Positions 1-10,371 of a DNA stretch of 61,860 bases are shown in pieces. The DNA is from CG2-30-36-16 sp964372115 (GTDB taxonomy: Bacteria; Bacteroidota; Ignavibacteria; Ignavibacteriales; Ignavibacteriaceae). The notes under the pieces are model-generated. The model saw only the letters and a list, made by a program, of their open reading frames with translations. It did no database searches and had not been told where the DNA came from. Position numbers and translations under genes: made by a program. The stretch spans positions 1-61,860 of the forward strand of contig CAYJPN010000031.1 of NCBI GenBank assembly GCA_964372115.1. The letters are read 5' to 3'. Numbering within the stretch: position 1 is the first letter of the stretch; every line of letters begins with the position of its first letter.

Positions 1-57
1 TGATGAGTTGGCCCTTTGTCGTTGATTCTTAATTCTCTAATGACGGATTTGGGTTTA

Positions 58-95
58 TTTTAAAAAGGCATTTGCCGCGACAAATGCCTTATTAA
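58..95 (-). terminator. Rho-independent terminator-like hairpin
   Basis: The 10-bp arms AAGGCATTTG (65-74) and CAAATGCCTT (81-90) pair perfectly around a 6-nt loop. On the minus strand the hairpin is followed by a T-rich run. It lies just past the stop of the acyltransferase-like gene and probably ends that transcript. The flanks are A/T-rich on both sides, so it could act in both directions. Confidence 0.7.
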
Positions 96-120
96 AAAAT
101 TACACCAATTTTTAAGATAA

Positions 121-1326
121 TTACAGATGCAATTTAATTTTTAGTTTTGTAAGGACACCTGTTAAACCAAGAATAAAAAGAGAAAACAGAAACGAACGAA
201 TTATACCAACCCATCCATCACCGAACATTGTTCCATAGATTGTAAAATTTGTTAACCCTATTATCGCATAAATAATACTTGGCAATAAATATGCAAGCAG
301 CGGGTTTGAACCGGCTGGTTTTATAAAATTAAATATACGCCCATAGTTTTTTACATCTACAATCCAGTAGAAAATTATAAACACCGTTACGCTGATACCC
401 GCACAATAAAATACCCAGGCCGGGGTTGCAAAGTTTTTTGATATTCCATAATACGGACGAACAAGATAACCGCTTAACATTAAAAATAATCCGTAAAGCG
501 CCATCGCAAAAAACATTTTTACAGTTGACTCATTTTTATATTTAATTAAAATGAGCGATAGCACCACACCGGCAGTTGTTAATGCGGCGTGTGATGCTAC
601 CTGAGTACCGAGCATTAAAACTTTCCCAATATCGTTCATCCATTCGTATCTGCCTGAACGTTCCGCAAGGTACACAAAAATAAAAAACGGTATTAATGAT
701 ATTAAGGCAGTAATATTTTTCTTCAAAAAAAGATAAGCGCTTGCCGAAGTTAAATATGCCCAGCCGATTAAACCGAGTATTCCCCACCACTTTGTCTGCA
801 GCCAGCCGCTGCCGTCTCCGCTTCTGTATGTGTACATTAAATAAATAAGTATAAATACACCAACTGCTCGAAAAACAATTGGAATATATTTTTTATCAAA
901 ACCGGAATAACTATTCCAAACAAGAATGATGCTTGTATAAAGCAGAAGCATCCAAAGGTAGATACTGATGCCTGATGCAGAAGCATTAATTCCGCCGACA
1001 TTTACCATCATTACACCGAGGAAAATTAAACCGAAAGTTCTTAATGCAAGATGTCCCAACATGGAAAAGATACTCTCCCCTTTTTCAAATCGTTTTTTGA
1101 ATGCAAAGGGAATTGACATACCGACAATAAATAGAAACGCCGGGAAAACAATATCAACAATTGTCATTCCATCGACGTCGGAGGGAAAATGTTTCATCCA
1201 GATGGGAATGTTTGTAACCGAAGCAACATCATTTACAAAAACCATAGTTAAAATTGTTAACCCTCTGAAAATATCAATGGATGCGATTCTGGTTTTGCCG
1301 GTTAAATTGTCTTTTTCGGTAGTCAT
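121..1326 (-). CDS. DUF5009/HGSNAT-like multi-pass membrane acyltransferase homologue
   Basis: A 401-residue inner-membrane protein with about ten to eleven hydrophobic segments. The N-terminal signature RIASIDIFRGLTILTMVFVN and the following VDIVFPAFLFIVGMSIPFAF segment are typical of the COG4299/DUF5009 family. That family is related to heparan-alpha-glucosaminide N-acetyltransferase and to NagX-type proteins, which are thought to move acyl groups across the membrane onto sugars. The ATG at 1326 begins a hydrophilic leader before the first membrane segment, and the length is normal for the family. It lies directly downstream of a GH9 glycosidase on the same strand, so a role in oligosaccharide use is plausible. 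The acceptor substrate cannot be read from the sequence. Confidence 0.8.
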   Translation of the reverse strand: MTTEKDNLTGKTRIASIDIFRGLTILTMVFVNDVASVTNIPIWMKHFPSDVDGMTIVDIVFPAFLFIVGMSIPFAFKKRFEKGESIFSMLGHLALRTFGLIFLGVMMVNVGGINASASGISIYLWMLLLYTSIILVWNSYSGFDKKYIPIVFRAVGVFILIYLMYTYRSGDGSGWLQTKWWGILGLIGWAYLTSASAYLFLKKNITALISLIPFFIFVYLAERSGRYEWMNDIGKVLMLGTQVASHAALTTAGVVLSLILIKYKNESTVKMFFAMALYGLFLMLSGYLVRPYYGISKNFATPAWVFYCAGISVTVFIIFYWIVDVKNYGRIFNFIKPAGSNPLLAYLLPSIIYAIIGLTNFTIYGTMFGDGWVGIIRSFLFSLFILGLTGVLTKLKIKLHL

Positions 1327-1364
1327 TATAGACTTTTGCTTTCTTAATGGTGTAATATAAAAAC

Positions 1365-3191
<1,827 letters not shown>

Positions 3192-3497
3192 AGAAGTTCG
3201 GTTATATGAATAAATAAACTACAGCCAAAAAGTATTTAATTATTGTAAGTTAGTCAAGGAGCAAGCAGGTTAATCGGGCTTTGAATAAAACTTACAATCT
3301 ATAAGTTTTGATTTTTCTTAATTGCTTCAAGGGATTAAAAAGTAGCGGAATATTTCACTGAAAAATAATAAAGCAGTAGTGATAGAAAAAATTCAATTTG
3401 CTTCTTAATGATTTTTCTGAGTTATTAAACGAACACTAAAAAGCAATGACTAAAAAAAATAGAAAATATTTCCGGTATTATTAAGTGAAGGAAAATA
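3192..3497. other. Non-coding gap, nothing recognised
   Basis: About 300 bases of AT-rich sequence between the GH9 start and the hemerythrin stop. No convincing reading frame, hairpin terminator or repeat is visible. It must hold the promoter of the GH9 gene, but no clear -10/-35 pair stands out. Confidence 0.4.
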
Positions 3498-3902
3498 CTA
3501 CTTTTTGTTTTTACAATACAAATTGCCGAATTCTTTATCGGTGCCGAGAATATGGGTGATTGTCCAGTCTTTTAAAAAATCTATGGTTTTAAGACTTATT
3601 ACAATGCTTCCGGTCGCTGATTCTTTTTTTAGTTTTTCTACCTCAAGTTTAAAATCATTGTGTTCTTTTAAATGATTTACTGATCCGGGATAATCTATTT
3701 CCACGAATAATTTTTCTTCATCGTTAAAATGCTCAATTGTGTATGTTATCAATTTTTCTAAAGCTTCGACAATGAATAATCTACTTGTCCCTTGCTTATT
3801 TGCGTCGTGCAACTCATTTATCAACCGAACTAAACCCATATGTTGTTCATCAACTTTTTTGATACCAACACTGAATATTTCTTTCCATTCGAGATATGAC
3901 AT
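3498..3902 (-). CDS. Bacteriohemerythrin
   Basis: A 134-residue non-heme di-iron O2-binding protein. Starting at the ATG at 3902 (MSYLEWKEIFSVGI), all seven iron ligands are visible: H21, H58, E62, H77, H81, H117 and D122. The four-helix spacing is H...HxxxE...HxxxH...HxxxxD. The open frame continues 50 codons upstream, but that stretch is low quality and unlike the family, so the shorter start is chosen. Bacteriohemerythrins store, deliver or buffer O2, or sense it when fused to other domains; here the domain stands alone. In a genome with oxygen-sensitive sulfur respiration it may protect or signal under microoxic conditions (inference). Confidence 0.9.
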   Translation of the reverse strand: MSYLEWKEIFSVGIKKVDEQHMGLVRLINELHDANKQGTSRLFIVEALEKLITYTIEHFNDEEKLFVEIDYPGSVNHLKEHNDFKLEVEKLKKESATGSIVISLKTIDFLKDWTITHILGTDKEFGNLYCKNKK

Positions 3903-4081
3903 ATGTATCACCAAATTTTTTTTGAAAATTATATGTTTCAATATAACAAGTTTGATTACAATTACCTTGACCCGATAATTTGTAAAACACTTCTCGATAG
4001 ATGCAAATAAATTAAGACATGTGATTTGTAAGCGATGATTAGCAGTTTTCATCCCGGGACTGCCTATTACTTAAATTAAAA

Positions 4082-4273
4082 GTGAGACCAAAACGCAATA
4101 TAATAGCCACATATAAAAACTATTTGAGCAGCAGAAATAATGTGGAAGCATCATATATTGCAAGCCAAAACAACGAAGGAAGATTATATTCGATTTGCTC
4201 TTTTGAAGATAGTCTGTTTTTAATACATTTGGTTGAACAAAAAAATAATGCTGAATTATTAATAATATCATGA
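4082..4273 (+). CDS. Possible small protein upstream of the AhpD-like gene
   Basis: A 63-codon frame opening with GTG and ending 7 nt before the next gene's ATG. The C-terminal half (from NNVEASYIASQNNEGRLYS to NAELLIIS) has a protein-like alternation of polar and hydrophobic residues, but no family is recognised. There is no clear ribosome site before the GTG. It may be a leader peptide, a decayed gene end, or chance. The tight spacing to the next gene is the main support. Confidence 0.3.
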   Translation: MRPKRNIIATYKNYLSSRNNVEASYIASQNNEGRLYSICSFEDSLFLIHLVEQKNNAELLIIS

Positions 4274-4280
4274 GGTTATT

Positions 4281-4604
4281 ATGTCAAATCTACCAAAAAG
4301 ATTCCAAAGATTTCAAAAAGAATACCCGGAGATTTTTTCTGCATATGAGACGCTTGGAGACGCGATCCATAATGAAGGTCCTCTTTCGGAAAAAGAACGT
4401 GTCCTTGTAAAACTTGCTGTGTCGGCGGGTGCAAAAATGGAAGGCGCCGTTCACTCCCAGGTTAGAAAAGCCTTAGCATTGAAGATTACAAAAAAAGAAA
4501 TCCGTCAGGTAGGGCTCCTTTCGATTCCCACAATCGGGTTTCCAGCTTCTATGGCTGTTATGAGCTGGATGGATGATATACTTGATAACAAGAAAGCAAA
4601 ATGA
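4281..4604 (+). CDS. Carboxymuconolactone decarboxylase (AhpD-like) family protein
   Basis: A 107-residue all-helical protein of the CMD/AhpD fold. The core LVKLAVSAGAKMEGAVHSQVRKAL matches the family helix pair, with E54 and H58 in the conserved positions. The redox CxxC of true AhpD is absent; AV and SQ stand where the cysteines would be. Alkylhydroperoxidase activity by the AhpD mechanism is therefore unlikely, and the molecular role is unknown. The start is well supported: an AGGT motif lies about 6 nt before the ATG. It is divergent from the hemerythrin gene, and a shared role in oxygen or oxidant handling is only a guess. Confidence 0.8.
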   Translation: MSNLPKRFQRFQKEYPEIFSAYETLGDAIHNEGPLSEKERVLVKLAVSAGAKMEGAVHSQVRKALALKITKKEIRQVGLLSIPTIGFPASMAVMSWMDDILDNKKAK

Positions 4605-4704
4605 GTAACCCCTACGGGGACGATAATAGTGTCTTTCAACAATACTTTGTTTTCATTAACCCACGACTGCCCGGCAGATAAAAACGCCAAAGTCGTGGGT
4701 TAAT
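4605..4704. repeat. REP-like palindromic element
   Basis: A small CCCC-TAC-GGGG hairpin lies just after the AhpD-like stop. It is followed by a perfect 14-bp inverted repeat: ATTAACCCACGACT at 4655-4668 and its complement at 4691-4704, with a 22-nt loop. The stem lacks a downstream T-run, so a plain terminator is not favoured. The GC-rich palindrome in AT-rich intergenic DNA looks like a repetitive extragenic palindrome of the kind mobilised by RAYT transposases. No second copy was noticed in this window. Confidence 0.5.
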
Positions 4705-4811
4705 AATATTTTAAAAGTTCGATGACCGTTATAACGATTTATTTTTTAAAATTACAAACTGAATCACAAATTTTTCCCTCTACTATTTCCGCCCGCAAAG
4801 CAGCGGTCTTT

Positions 4812-5477
4812 TTAGCATCCTTCTTTCTTTTTCTTTTTTACTTTTTGCCCGGCAGGCGGGGCAGAAAGTTTCGGCAAGACAGGCATCGGAGGTTTCGCCT
4901 CTAAAGTAGTAGTAGTTGTTCCCTCGGATACTGCTATTTGCGGTGAACCGCCGAAATAAGTACTTACTTGTTTTAACTTTTCAAAAGCTTTTACTTGTTC
5001 GGGTGAAGCGTTAAATGCAAGTCTTGGAAATAAAATTTCATTCTTCCAGCCAGGCATTCCCCCCGAAAGAATATAAACACCTTTATAATTATCGCTCTTT
5101 AAAATAAACCAGGCTTGAGCCGAAGCTATGTCATCATCACTATATAGAATAATCTTTTGATTTCGCATTAAGTCAGATGTCAGTAAATCTTCCATCTTAA
5201 TATTTATTGACGATGGGATGTTGTACTCCGAATAATCTTTTTCATCTCTCAAATCAACCAGAGTAAAATCGGCGTTGCCTTTTATCAGCCAATCTGCCAG
5301 CGTTTGTAATTCTACTTTGTCTTTTTCTTTTACTGTTGAAAGCGAAAGCTCTTTTGCATTCACAAAAATTTTATTTTCGTTTATTGGATTGCCGATGAAC
5401 AAAGCCATAATACCAAGCAACGCTGCTACAAGCGCCAATTTTTTTGATGAACTAAGTTTTGTTAGGAAGTTTTTCAT
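4812..5477 (-). CDS. Membrane-anchored rhodanese-fold protein without catalytic cysteine
   Basis: A 221-residue protein with an N-terminal membrane anchor (about 13-30), a rhodanese domain (about 55-160) and a low-complexity tail rich in Thr, Pro and Lys that ends KKKKKEGC. The domain has the family landmarks FTLVDLRDEKDYSEYNIPSSI and SGGMPGWKNE. The active-site loop, normally YCxxGxRS, reads LYSDDDIAS, so Ser113 replaces the persulfide-forming cysteine. Classical sulfurtransferase activity is not expected; the only cysteine visible is the final residue. It overlaps the YeeE/YedE gene by 4 nt (ATGA) and is the last gene of the sulfur operon. A scaffold, sulfide-relay or substrate-binding role is possible but unproven. 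Confidence 0.75.
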   Translation of the reverse strand: MKNFLTKLSSSKKLALVAALLGIMALFIGNPINENKIFVNAKELSLSTVKEKDKVELQTLADWLIKGNADFTLVDLRDEKDYSEYNIPSSINIKMEDLLTSDLMRNQKIILYSDDDIASAQAWFILKSDNYKGVYILSGGMPGWKNEILFPRLAFNASPEQVKAFEKLKQVSTYFGGSPQIAVSEGTTTTTLEAKPPMPVLPKLSAPPAGQKVKKKKKEGC

Positions 5478-6076
5478 TCAATACCTCTTCCGTATTTTTT
5501 TGATAATACTTTTTCACCCCACTGCGCGGCGGCAAATGCACCCAATGCCATTGCAACAACTAAAAAGACTGTCAAGCCGTACGAGAGCCCAAAAAATTCC
5601 GGAAGAGTAACTCTTCCCATGTTTGTTGAGTTATAAAACGTTTCTAACATCGGAAACATTTCGCCAAAAACAAAAATGCCGAAGAAAATACCAACTATAA
5701 AAACCATTCCGTCCAATCTACCGGTTGAAGCAGAAACGAATGATGTCCCAGGGCAATATCCACCAACGACAAAACCAATGCCCAAGATAAATCCGCCGAT
5801 AACTTGTGGTAGAATGTATGTATCTCCAATATACACTAAAGAAAGATCGAGCCAACCGATCCATGAGAAGTAAAATAACCCGAGCATAGCCGTAACTATT
5901 GCCGTGAACATTACTTTTAGAACGCGCATATTATAGAAATAAAATTGCGCCGCGAGAATTCTTGCATTACCAAATCCGCCGCGTTCTAAAGCAAAACCAA
6001 AACCGATACCGATGAGAAAAGCCATCACTAATCCAAAATCGAAACCGAAATAATCAAACTTAAAATATGGCATCAT
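5474..6076 (-). CDS. YeeE/YedE family membrane protein (second half-transporter)
   Basis: A hydrophobic protein of about 200 residues with five or six membrane segments and the signature GGYCPGTSFVSASTGRLDG, which holds the conserved cysteine of the YeeE/YedE (TsuA-like) family. Well-studied members import thiosulfate by handing it along channel cysteines. The frame is open further upstream. The ATG at 6076 is chosen because it forms an ATGA overlap with the stop of the preceding gene and has AGGAG 9 nt before it. Together with the preceding gene it forms a split pair equivalent to one full-length transporter. Its place after a Psr/Phs-type reductase suggests delivery of thiosulfate or sulfane sulfur. 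Confidence 0.85.
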   Translation of the reverse strand: MMPYFKFDYFGFDFGLVMAFLIGIGFGFALERGGFGNARILAAQFYFYNMRVLKVMFTAIVTAMLGLFYFSWIGWLDLSLVYIGDTYILPQVIGGFILGIGFVVGGYCPGTSFVSASTGRLDGMVFIVGIFFGIFVFGEMFPMLETFYNSTNMGRVTLPEFFGLSYGLTVFLVVAMALGAFAAAQWGEKVLSKKYGRGIE

Positions 6077-6609
6077 AACCATTGTCTCCTTATAAAATAT
6101 GCAGCGGCGTAACCTCCGCCGAAAACAGCAAGCATAAAAGCCCATCCGCCTAAACTTAATACAGCACCGCCTGTAAGCGCCAACCCGCTCGTACATCCAC
6201 GCGCAAGTTTAGCGCCGAATCCCATTATAGTTCCCCCGACAAACGCATAAATTAATCTTGTTCGTACTGACACATTAGGACCTTTTTCTGTCGTTCGTTT
6301 TATTCTATGCGCAAGCGAGCCCGAAATAAAACCACCGACGATAACACCGATAACTTCAAAGAGAAGCCAATCTTTTAAAGGATTGGTTGTTCCATCGCCG
6401 ATATATTCACTGAAGAAATTATTTTTTGAAGTATGTTCCGGAGCAACTTTTTCAACACCCACAGCTACAAGTGTGGATACCGCGCCTGAAGCGCCGAGCC
6501 CGCGCCCCATTATTAAAAAAGCTGACAGGAGGACAATTCCCAGACCAACTCCAACCAGATATGGATTAGAGTAAGGTTTAGAATTAAAGGATTTTTCTTT
6601 AGCTGTCAT
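6073..6609 (-). CDS. YeeE/YedE family membrane protein (first half-transporter)
   Basis: A 178-residue membrane protein with the YeeE/YedE motif ARGCTSGLALTGGA, holding a conserved cysteine, and several glycine-rich membrane helices. A longer loop after the second segment (KVAPEHTSKNNFFSEYIGDG) probably faces the periplasm. The ATG at 6609 is preferred over an in-frame TTG two codons upstream because AGGAG lies 6 nt before it. Its stop overlaps the next start, so the two halves are translationally coupled. It is separated by 63 nt from the NrfD-type subunit and is likely in the same transcript. Thiosulfate or related sulfur uptake is inferred from the family. Confidence 0.85.
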   Translation of the reverse strand: MTAKEKSFNSKPYSNPYLVGVGLGIVLLSAFLIMGRGLGASGAVSTLVAVGVEKVAPEHTSKNNFFSEYIGDGTTNPLKDWLLFEVIGVIVGGFISGSLAHRIKRTTEKGPNVSVRTRLIYAFVGGTIMGFGAKLARGCTSGLALTGGAVLSLGGWAFMLAVFGGGYAAAYFIRRQWL

Positions 6610-6672
6610 TAACAACTCCTAATTTGTATTTTTTTTAACAGAATATTTTGAAAACAATGTATCCGCAACAAT

Positions 6673-7620
6673 TTATTTAAAATGTGCGTTTATATAATGA
6701 CTGTACTGCCCGGCATTGACAATTACGAATCTTAATATTAATCCTCCCACAATAACCATTATGGGGGCTACCGGAGTATGTTTAATTTTATGATTAACCG
6801 CGAGCAATTGAATGATTAGAGGTATTACAATTCCAATACCAACAACAAAAACCCAAAATACCGGAGCGAAAGCGCCACTTATTAATAACTGCGCAGCTTG
6901 TATGTTTACTCTTGACGAAGTTAGCAATCCGATTAATAAAAGCGCTATAACAAATAACTCAATTACCAAAAATCCATTATCCGATTTTGCTAATAACTCC
7001 CTTTCTTCAACATTTTTCGCAATCATATGAACAAACGCAGCGGCGGCAGATAAACCTGAAACCAAAAAAAGAATAGCTAAGATTGATGAATTCCATAGCG
7101 GACGCGAACCCATTGTACTTAAAAGGACACCGGTGTAAATACCAAGCATCCCGCCGAGAAGCATATTTAAAACCCCTATATTTTTAATCCACATCTGGCT
7201 ATGATTTAGTTTTGCAGACCACCCTTTAATGAACGGTATTTTGTCTAATAACAGTTTTGGCGGTCTCAAAAGTATATTTGCAATCAAAGCCGGGTAAACA
7301 AGAATTAGAATCCAAGCGCCCCACGACATCGGAGAATAAAATTTGAATGTCGTATACAATCGCCAAACATATAGTTTGTGTTCAAGATCTAAAAACAAAG
7401 AACCCATGCCCAAGCTTAGGAGTACTATGCTGAATAAGGGAAGAAAAAAACATGAACATGTTTTTTCATTATTTCTTCCCTTAAACAAAAAGTAACCGGA
7501 AATAACCATCATTCCGGCGACTAAACCACCGAGGAAAAGATAAACCGGGATTTCCCATCCCCAGACAGTCATTGTTGGATCGATTTGAAAATTGTGACGG
7601 GTTGTTGTTAGTTCATTCAT
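6673..7620 (-). CDS. NrfD/PsrC-type quinone-interacting membrane subunit
   Basis: A 315-residue polytopic protein with about eight membrane helices. Its start, TVWGWEIPVYLFLGGLVAGM, is typical of NrfD/PsrC/PhsC anchors. These subunits bind menaquinol on the membrane side and pass electrons to the 4Fe-4S subunit. The gene follows the FeS gene by 10 nt, giving the usual catalytic-FeS-anchor order. The anchor has no heme-ligand pattern of a cytochrome b, so this is the PsrC form and not the PhsC di-heme form (inference). It should couple polysulfide or thiosulfate reduction to the quinone pool. Confidence 0.9.
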   Translation of the reverse strand: MNELTTTRHNFQIDPTMTVWGWEIPVYLFLGGLVAGMMVISGYFLFKGRNNEKTCSCFFLPLFSIVLLSLGMGSLFLDLEHKLYVWRLYTTFKFYSPMSWGAWILILVYPALIANILLRPPKLLLDKIPFIKGWSAKLNHSQMWIKNIGVLNMLLGGMLGIYTGVLLSTMGSRPLWNSSILAILFLVSGLSAAAAFVHMIAKNVEERELLAKSDNGFLVIELFVIALLLIGLLTSSRVNIQAAQLLISGAFAPVFWVFVVGIGIVIPLIIQLLAVNHKIKHTPVAPIMVIVGGLILRFVIVNAGQYSHYINAHFK

Positions 7621-7630
7621 TCACTCCTCC

Positions 7631-8170
7631 TTATACCAAATAAAATATTCGTGGTGAAGTACCTGCCTCGGGCAATAATGGATGATTTTTCCGGGAGAGT
7701 AACAATTGGCTTACTTCACTGTTTGGATCATCAAAATCACCAAAGTACATACAATGTGTCGGACAAACTGAAACGCATGCCGGCAGCAAACCTTTTTCAA
7801 CCCTGTGAATGCAGAATGTGCATTTGTCAGCGTATCCTTCGGTATGAACAAATCGTGCATCGTAAGGACATGCAGCCAGGCAAGCTTTGCAGCCGATACA
7901 CATAGAATGATCGACAAGTACAACACTTCCAACATCGTGAATATGGCTTGCACCGGTCGGGCAGCATGCAACACATGGAGTGGTATCGCAATGATTACAT
8001 CGCTGCGATTGAATTTCAAGATTTATATCAGGAAATTTTCCATTTGCAACCGTAACAATCCAATCTCTATTTAAACCTTCGGGCACACTATTTTCAGTTT
8101 TGCATGCGACGACACAATCCATACAGCCCACACATTGTTTGGTATCGATTACCATTCCGTACCGCGCCAT
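7631..8170 (-). CDS. 4Fe-4S electron-transfer subunit (PsrB/PhsB/NrfC type)
   Basis: A 179-residue protein with four cysteine sets for four [4Fe-4S] clusters. The motifs are CVGCMDCVVAC, CNHCDTTPCVACCPTG, CIGCKACLAACPYDARF and CTFCIHRVEKGLLPACVSVCP. The order and spacing match the electron-wire subunits of the DMSO-reductase family. There is no signal peptide, as expected for a subunit exported by hitch-hiking on the Tat signal of its catalytic partner. It starts directly after the catalytic gene's stop, with no intergenic spacer. It carries electrons between the membrane anchor and the molybdenum subunit. Confidence 0.93.
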   Translation of the reverse strand: MARYGMVIDTKQCVGCMDCVVACKTENSVPEGLNRDWIVTVANGKFPDINLEIQSQRCNHCDTTPCVACCPTGASHIHDVGSVVLVDHSMCIGCKACLAACPYDARFVHTEGYADKCTFCIHRVEKGLLPACVSVCPTHCMYFGDFDDPNSEVSQLLLSRKNHPLLPEAGTSPRIFYLV

Positions 8171-10369
8171 TTATGCCTCCATCTCAAATGTTACAAAATT
8201 TACATTCATACCGGTTCCTCCCATAATTGGATCGGTAACATAATTTGTAACCAAACCAGAATCACTCGCCCCTTTTCCGTAAGCGCCTTTAAGCATTTTT
8301 GAATTATGACCAAAACCGTGAGCCATAAAAACACAATCGGTTCTAATTCTTTCAGTAATTCGTACTTTAATTTTATTGCTAACCACTCCGTCTTGGTTTT
8401 TTAGTTTAACATATTGCGTATTTTTTAATCCATATCTGTTTGCTATATTTTCATTTACCCAAACCTCATTCTCATCCATCATATCCATTAATATTCTATT
8501 AGATTGTGTGCGCGAAAAAGAATGAACAGGCACACGACCGAATAAAAGGCGAAAATAGCCGGCAGGAGGCTGAGGTGGTCTTGTAAATTTTGGCACTGGA
8601 TCAAATCCCGCTTCCGCGAGTTGAGGCGAATAAAATTCTATTTTACCAGATGGGGTTGCAAATTCCGGGATAATTCCATCTTCAAAAAAGAGAGGCGCTT
8701 TATTTCCATGAATAATGCCCTGCTTTTTCATCGTTTCTAAACTTAATCCAATTTTTTTCAGCCTAAAATCGAGATATTCCTCAATGTTGTTCCATGGATA
8801 ATAGTGACCGAGACCAAGTTTCTCCGCAAGTTTTTTGGCAATCCACCAGTTTGGTTTCTGATCAGCCGGAGACTCAACAACTGGTTGGCGTATAGAAAGA
8901 AATTGCTCCTTAAACGGTGATGAATTAAGTTCATCGAAACGTTCTAAATATATTGACTCTGGCAGAACAACATCCGCCCAACCTGCTGTTTCACTCGGTA
9001 TTACATCAATCACAACCATTAAATCTAAGTTCTGTATCGCTTTTATCGTCTCCGCTTCATTTGGCAAAGCATGTAAAAGGTTGGTTGCATAAACGAACCA
9101 GCCTTTGATGGGGTAAGGATCACCGGTAATCGTTGCTTCCCTAATTCCAGTCGTAATTTCTTCAGAAGCGAAGGGATATTTATTATTTGGATTATCTGCC
9201 TTTGGTTTTGTGGGTTCAGGGTATGCGGGATACGGATAACCCGGTACTGATAGTTTTGTTGGGTAGAAAAATCCTCCCTTACGTCCCCAACTCCCCATAA
9301 GAGCATTCAGCAAAGCGATGGCGCGGGAACGTTGTGCATCGTCGCCATACCAGGTTGTATGGCGCCCCGGATGAATTAATGTAGAAGGTTTATTCTGCGA
9401 CATTACCCTTGCGGAAGTTCTAATGAGTTCGGGTTCAATTCCCGTTTCAGGGTATGCCCATTCGGGTGTGTATTGAGCAATTTCAGCGGCAAACTGTTCG
9501 AAACCAAAACCGTAATTGGTAACATAATCAACATCATATAATTTTTCAGAAACAATTACATTCATCCATGCAAGCAATAGCGCGATATCTGTTCCAGGTT
9601 TAATTGGCAAGTAATATTTTGCCTTTGATGCGGCAACCGAAAATCTAGGATCAACAACAATGATGGTTGCATCTTTCCGAATCGCTTCTGCAAATTCCTG
9701 AACCTGGGAATTGTGCATATTTTCGCCAAGGTGGGAACCAATCAAAACAAGGCATTTTGAATTTTCAATATCTGTTCTTTCCGGCGAACCAACTGCCTCT
9801 CCGAATGTTAATTCAAAACCTACATCGCGCGGTCCACGGCACTGTGCAAATGAAGGAGCGGAAATATTTTGTGTGCCAAACGCATTTAAGGTATGCTTTA
9901 AAAAATTGCCGCCTATACCGTGTGAAAAAAAAGCAACCGATTCAGGCCCATATTTCGATTTTATTTTATTCATCTTTTCAGCAATATAGTCGAAGGCTTC
10001 ACTCCATGTAACTTCTTTCCACTCCTCTTTACCCCGAACATTTGTTCTTATTAAGGGGGAACGTAATCGGTCTGGGTCCGAATATGCCCCGATTCCTCCA
10101 GTACCACGCGGACATAATCTTCCTTTACTTAATGGATCTTCCGGGTTACCTTCAATTTTCCATAACTCACCATCTTTCAGATAAGCAATAGCTCCGCATT
10201 TCCAAAAACAAATATCGCAATATGTGGGTATTTTTTTTATCCCCTTTAGTTTCGCTTTGTTTCTTTTATCCATCCCTTTGATTATTGGACTAAGACTTGA
10301 AACGGCAGTGGCAGCTCCGACTGTAAAACCGGATATTTTTAAAAACTTTCTTCGAGAAATAGAATTCAT
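8171..10369 (-). CDS. PsrA/PhsA-type molybdopterin oxidoreductase, catalytic subunit
   Basis: A 732-residue molybdo-bis-MGD enzyme. The N-terminus has a Tat signal (SRRKFLK, residues 5-11) and then a [4Fe-4S] site C51-x2-C54-x3-C58-x27-C86. The motif APSFAQCRG supplies C177, the likely molybdenum ligand. Length, cysteine spacing and the adjacent FeS and NrfD genes fit polysulfide or thiosulfate reductase (PsrA/PhsA), exported folded to the periplasm. Arsenate or tetrathionate reductases of the same superfamily are usually longer. Substrate cannot be fixed from sequence, but the two YeeE/YedE genes and the rhodanese downstream favour a sulfur oxyanion or polysulfide. It begins 2 nt after the MerR gene's stop, so regulator and enzyme are probably co-transcribed. 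Confidence 0.92.
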   Translation of the reverse strand: MNSISRRKFLKISGFTVGAATAVSSLSPIIKGMDKRNKAKLKGIKKIPTYCDICFWKCGAIAYLKDGELWKIEGNPEDPLSKGRLCPRGTGGIGAYSDPDRLRSPLIRTNVRGKEEWKEVTWSEAFDYIAEKMNKIKSKYGPESVAFFSHGIGGNFLKHTLNAFGTQNISAPSFAQCRGPRDVGFELTFGEAVGSPERTDIENSKCLVLIGSHLGENMHNSQVQEFAEAIRKDATIIVVDPRFSVAASKAKYYLPIKPGTDIALLLAWMNVIVSEKLYDVDYVTNYGFGFEQFAAEIAQYTPEWAYPETGIEPELIRTSARVMSQNKPSTLIHPGRHTTWYGDDAQRSRAIALLNALMGSWGRKGGFFYPTKLSVPGYPYPAYPEPTKPKADNPNNKYPFASEEITTGIREATITGDPYPIKGWFVYATNLLHALPNEAETIKAIQNLDLMVVIDVIPSETAGWADVVLPESIYLERFDELNSSPFKEQFLSIRQPVVESPADQKPNWWIAKKLAEKLGLGHYYPWNNIEEYLDFRLKKIGLSLETMKKQGIIHGNKAPLFFEDGIIPEFATPSGKIEFYSPQLAEAGFDPVPKFTRPPQPPAGYFRLLFGRVPVHSFSRTQSNRILMDMMDENEVWVNENIANRYGLKNTQYVKLKNQDGVVSNKIKVRITERIRTDCVFMAHGFGHNSKMLKGAYGKGASDSGLVTNYVTDPIMGGTGMNVNFVTFEMEA

Positions 10370-10371
10370 TT

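Noticed and set aside
968..1360. 130-codon plus-strand frame
   Set aside because: It is antisense to the acyltransferase-like gene and reads as its complement.
3903..4052. N-terminal extension of the hemerythrin
   Set aside because: The added 50 residues are AT-driven, unlike any hemerythrin N-terminus, and the internal start matches the family exactly.
5474..6196. Long form of the second YeeE/YedE protein with a Cys/Arg-rich leader
   Set aside because: The extra 40 residues are read from the overlapping upstream gene; the ATGA-coupled start with AGGAG is far better.
9667..10011. 114-codon plus-strand frame inside the PsrA-like gene
   Set aside because: It is antisense to a clear enzyme gene, has no ribosome site and no recognisable domain.
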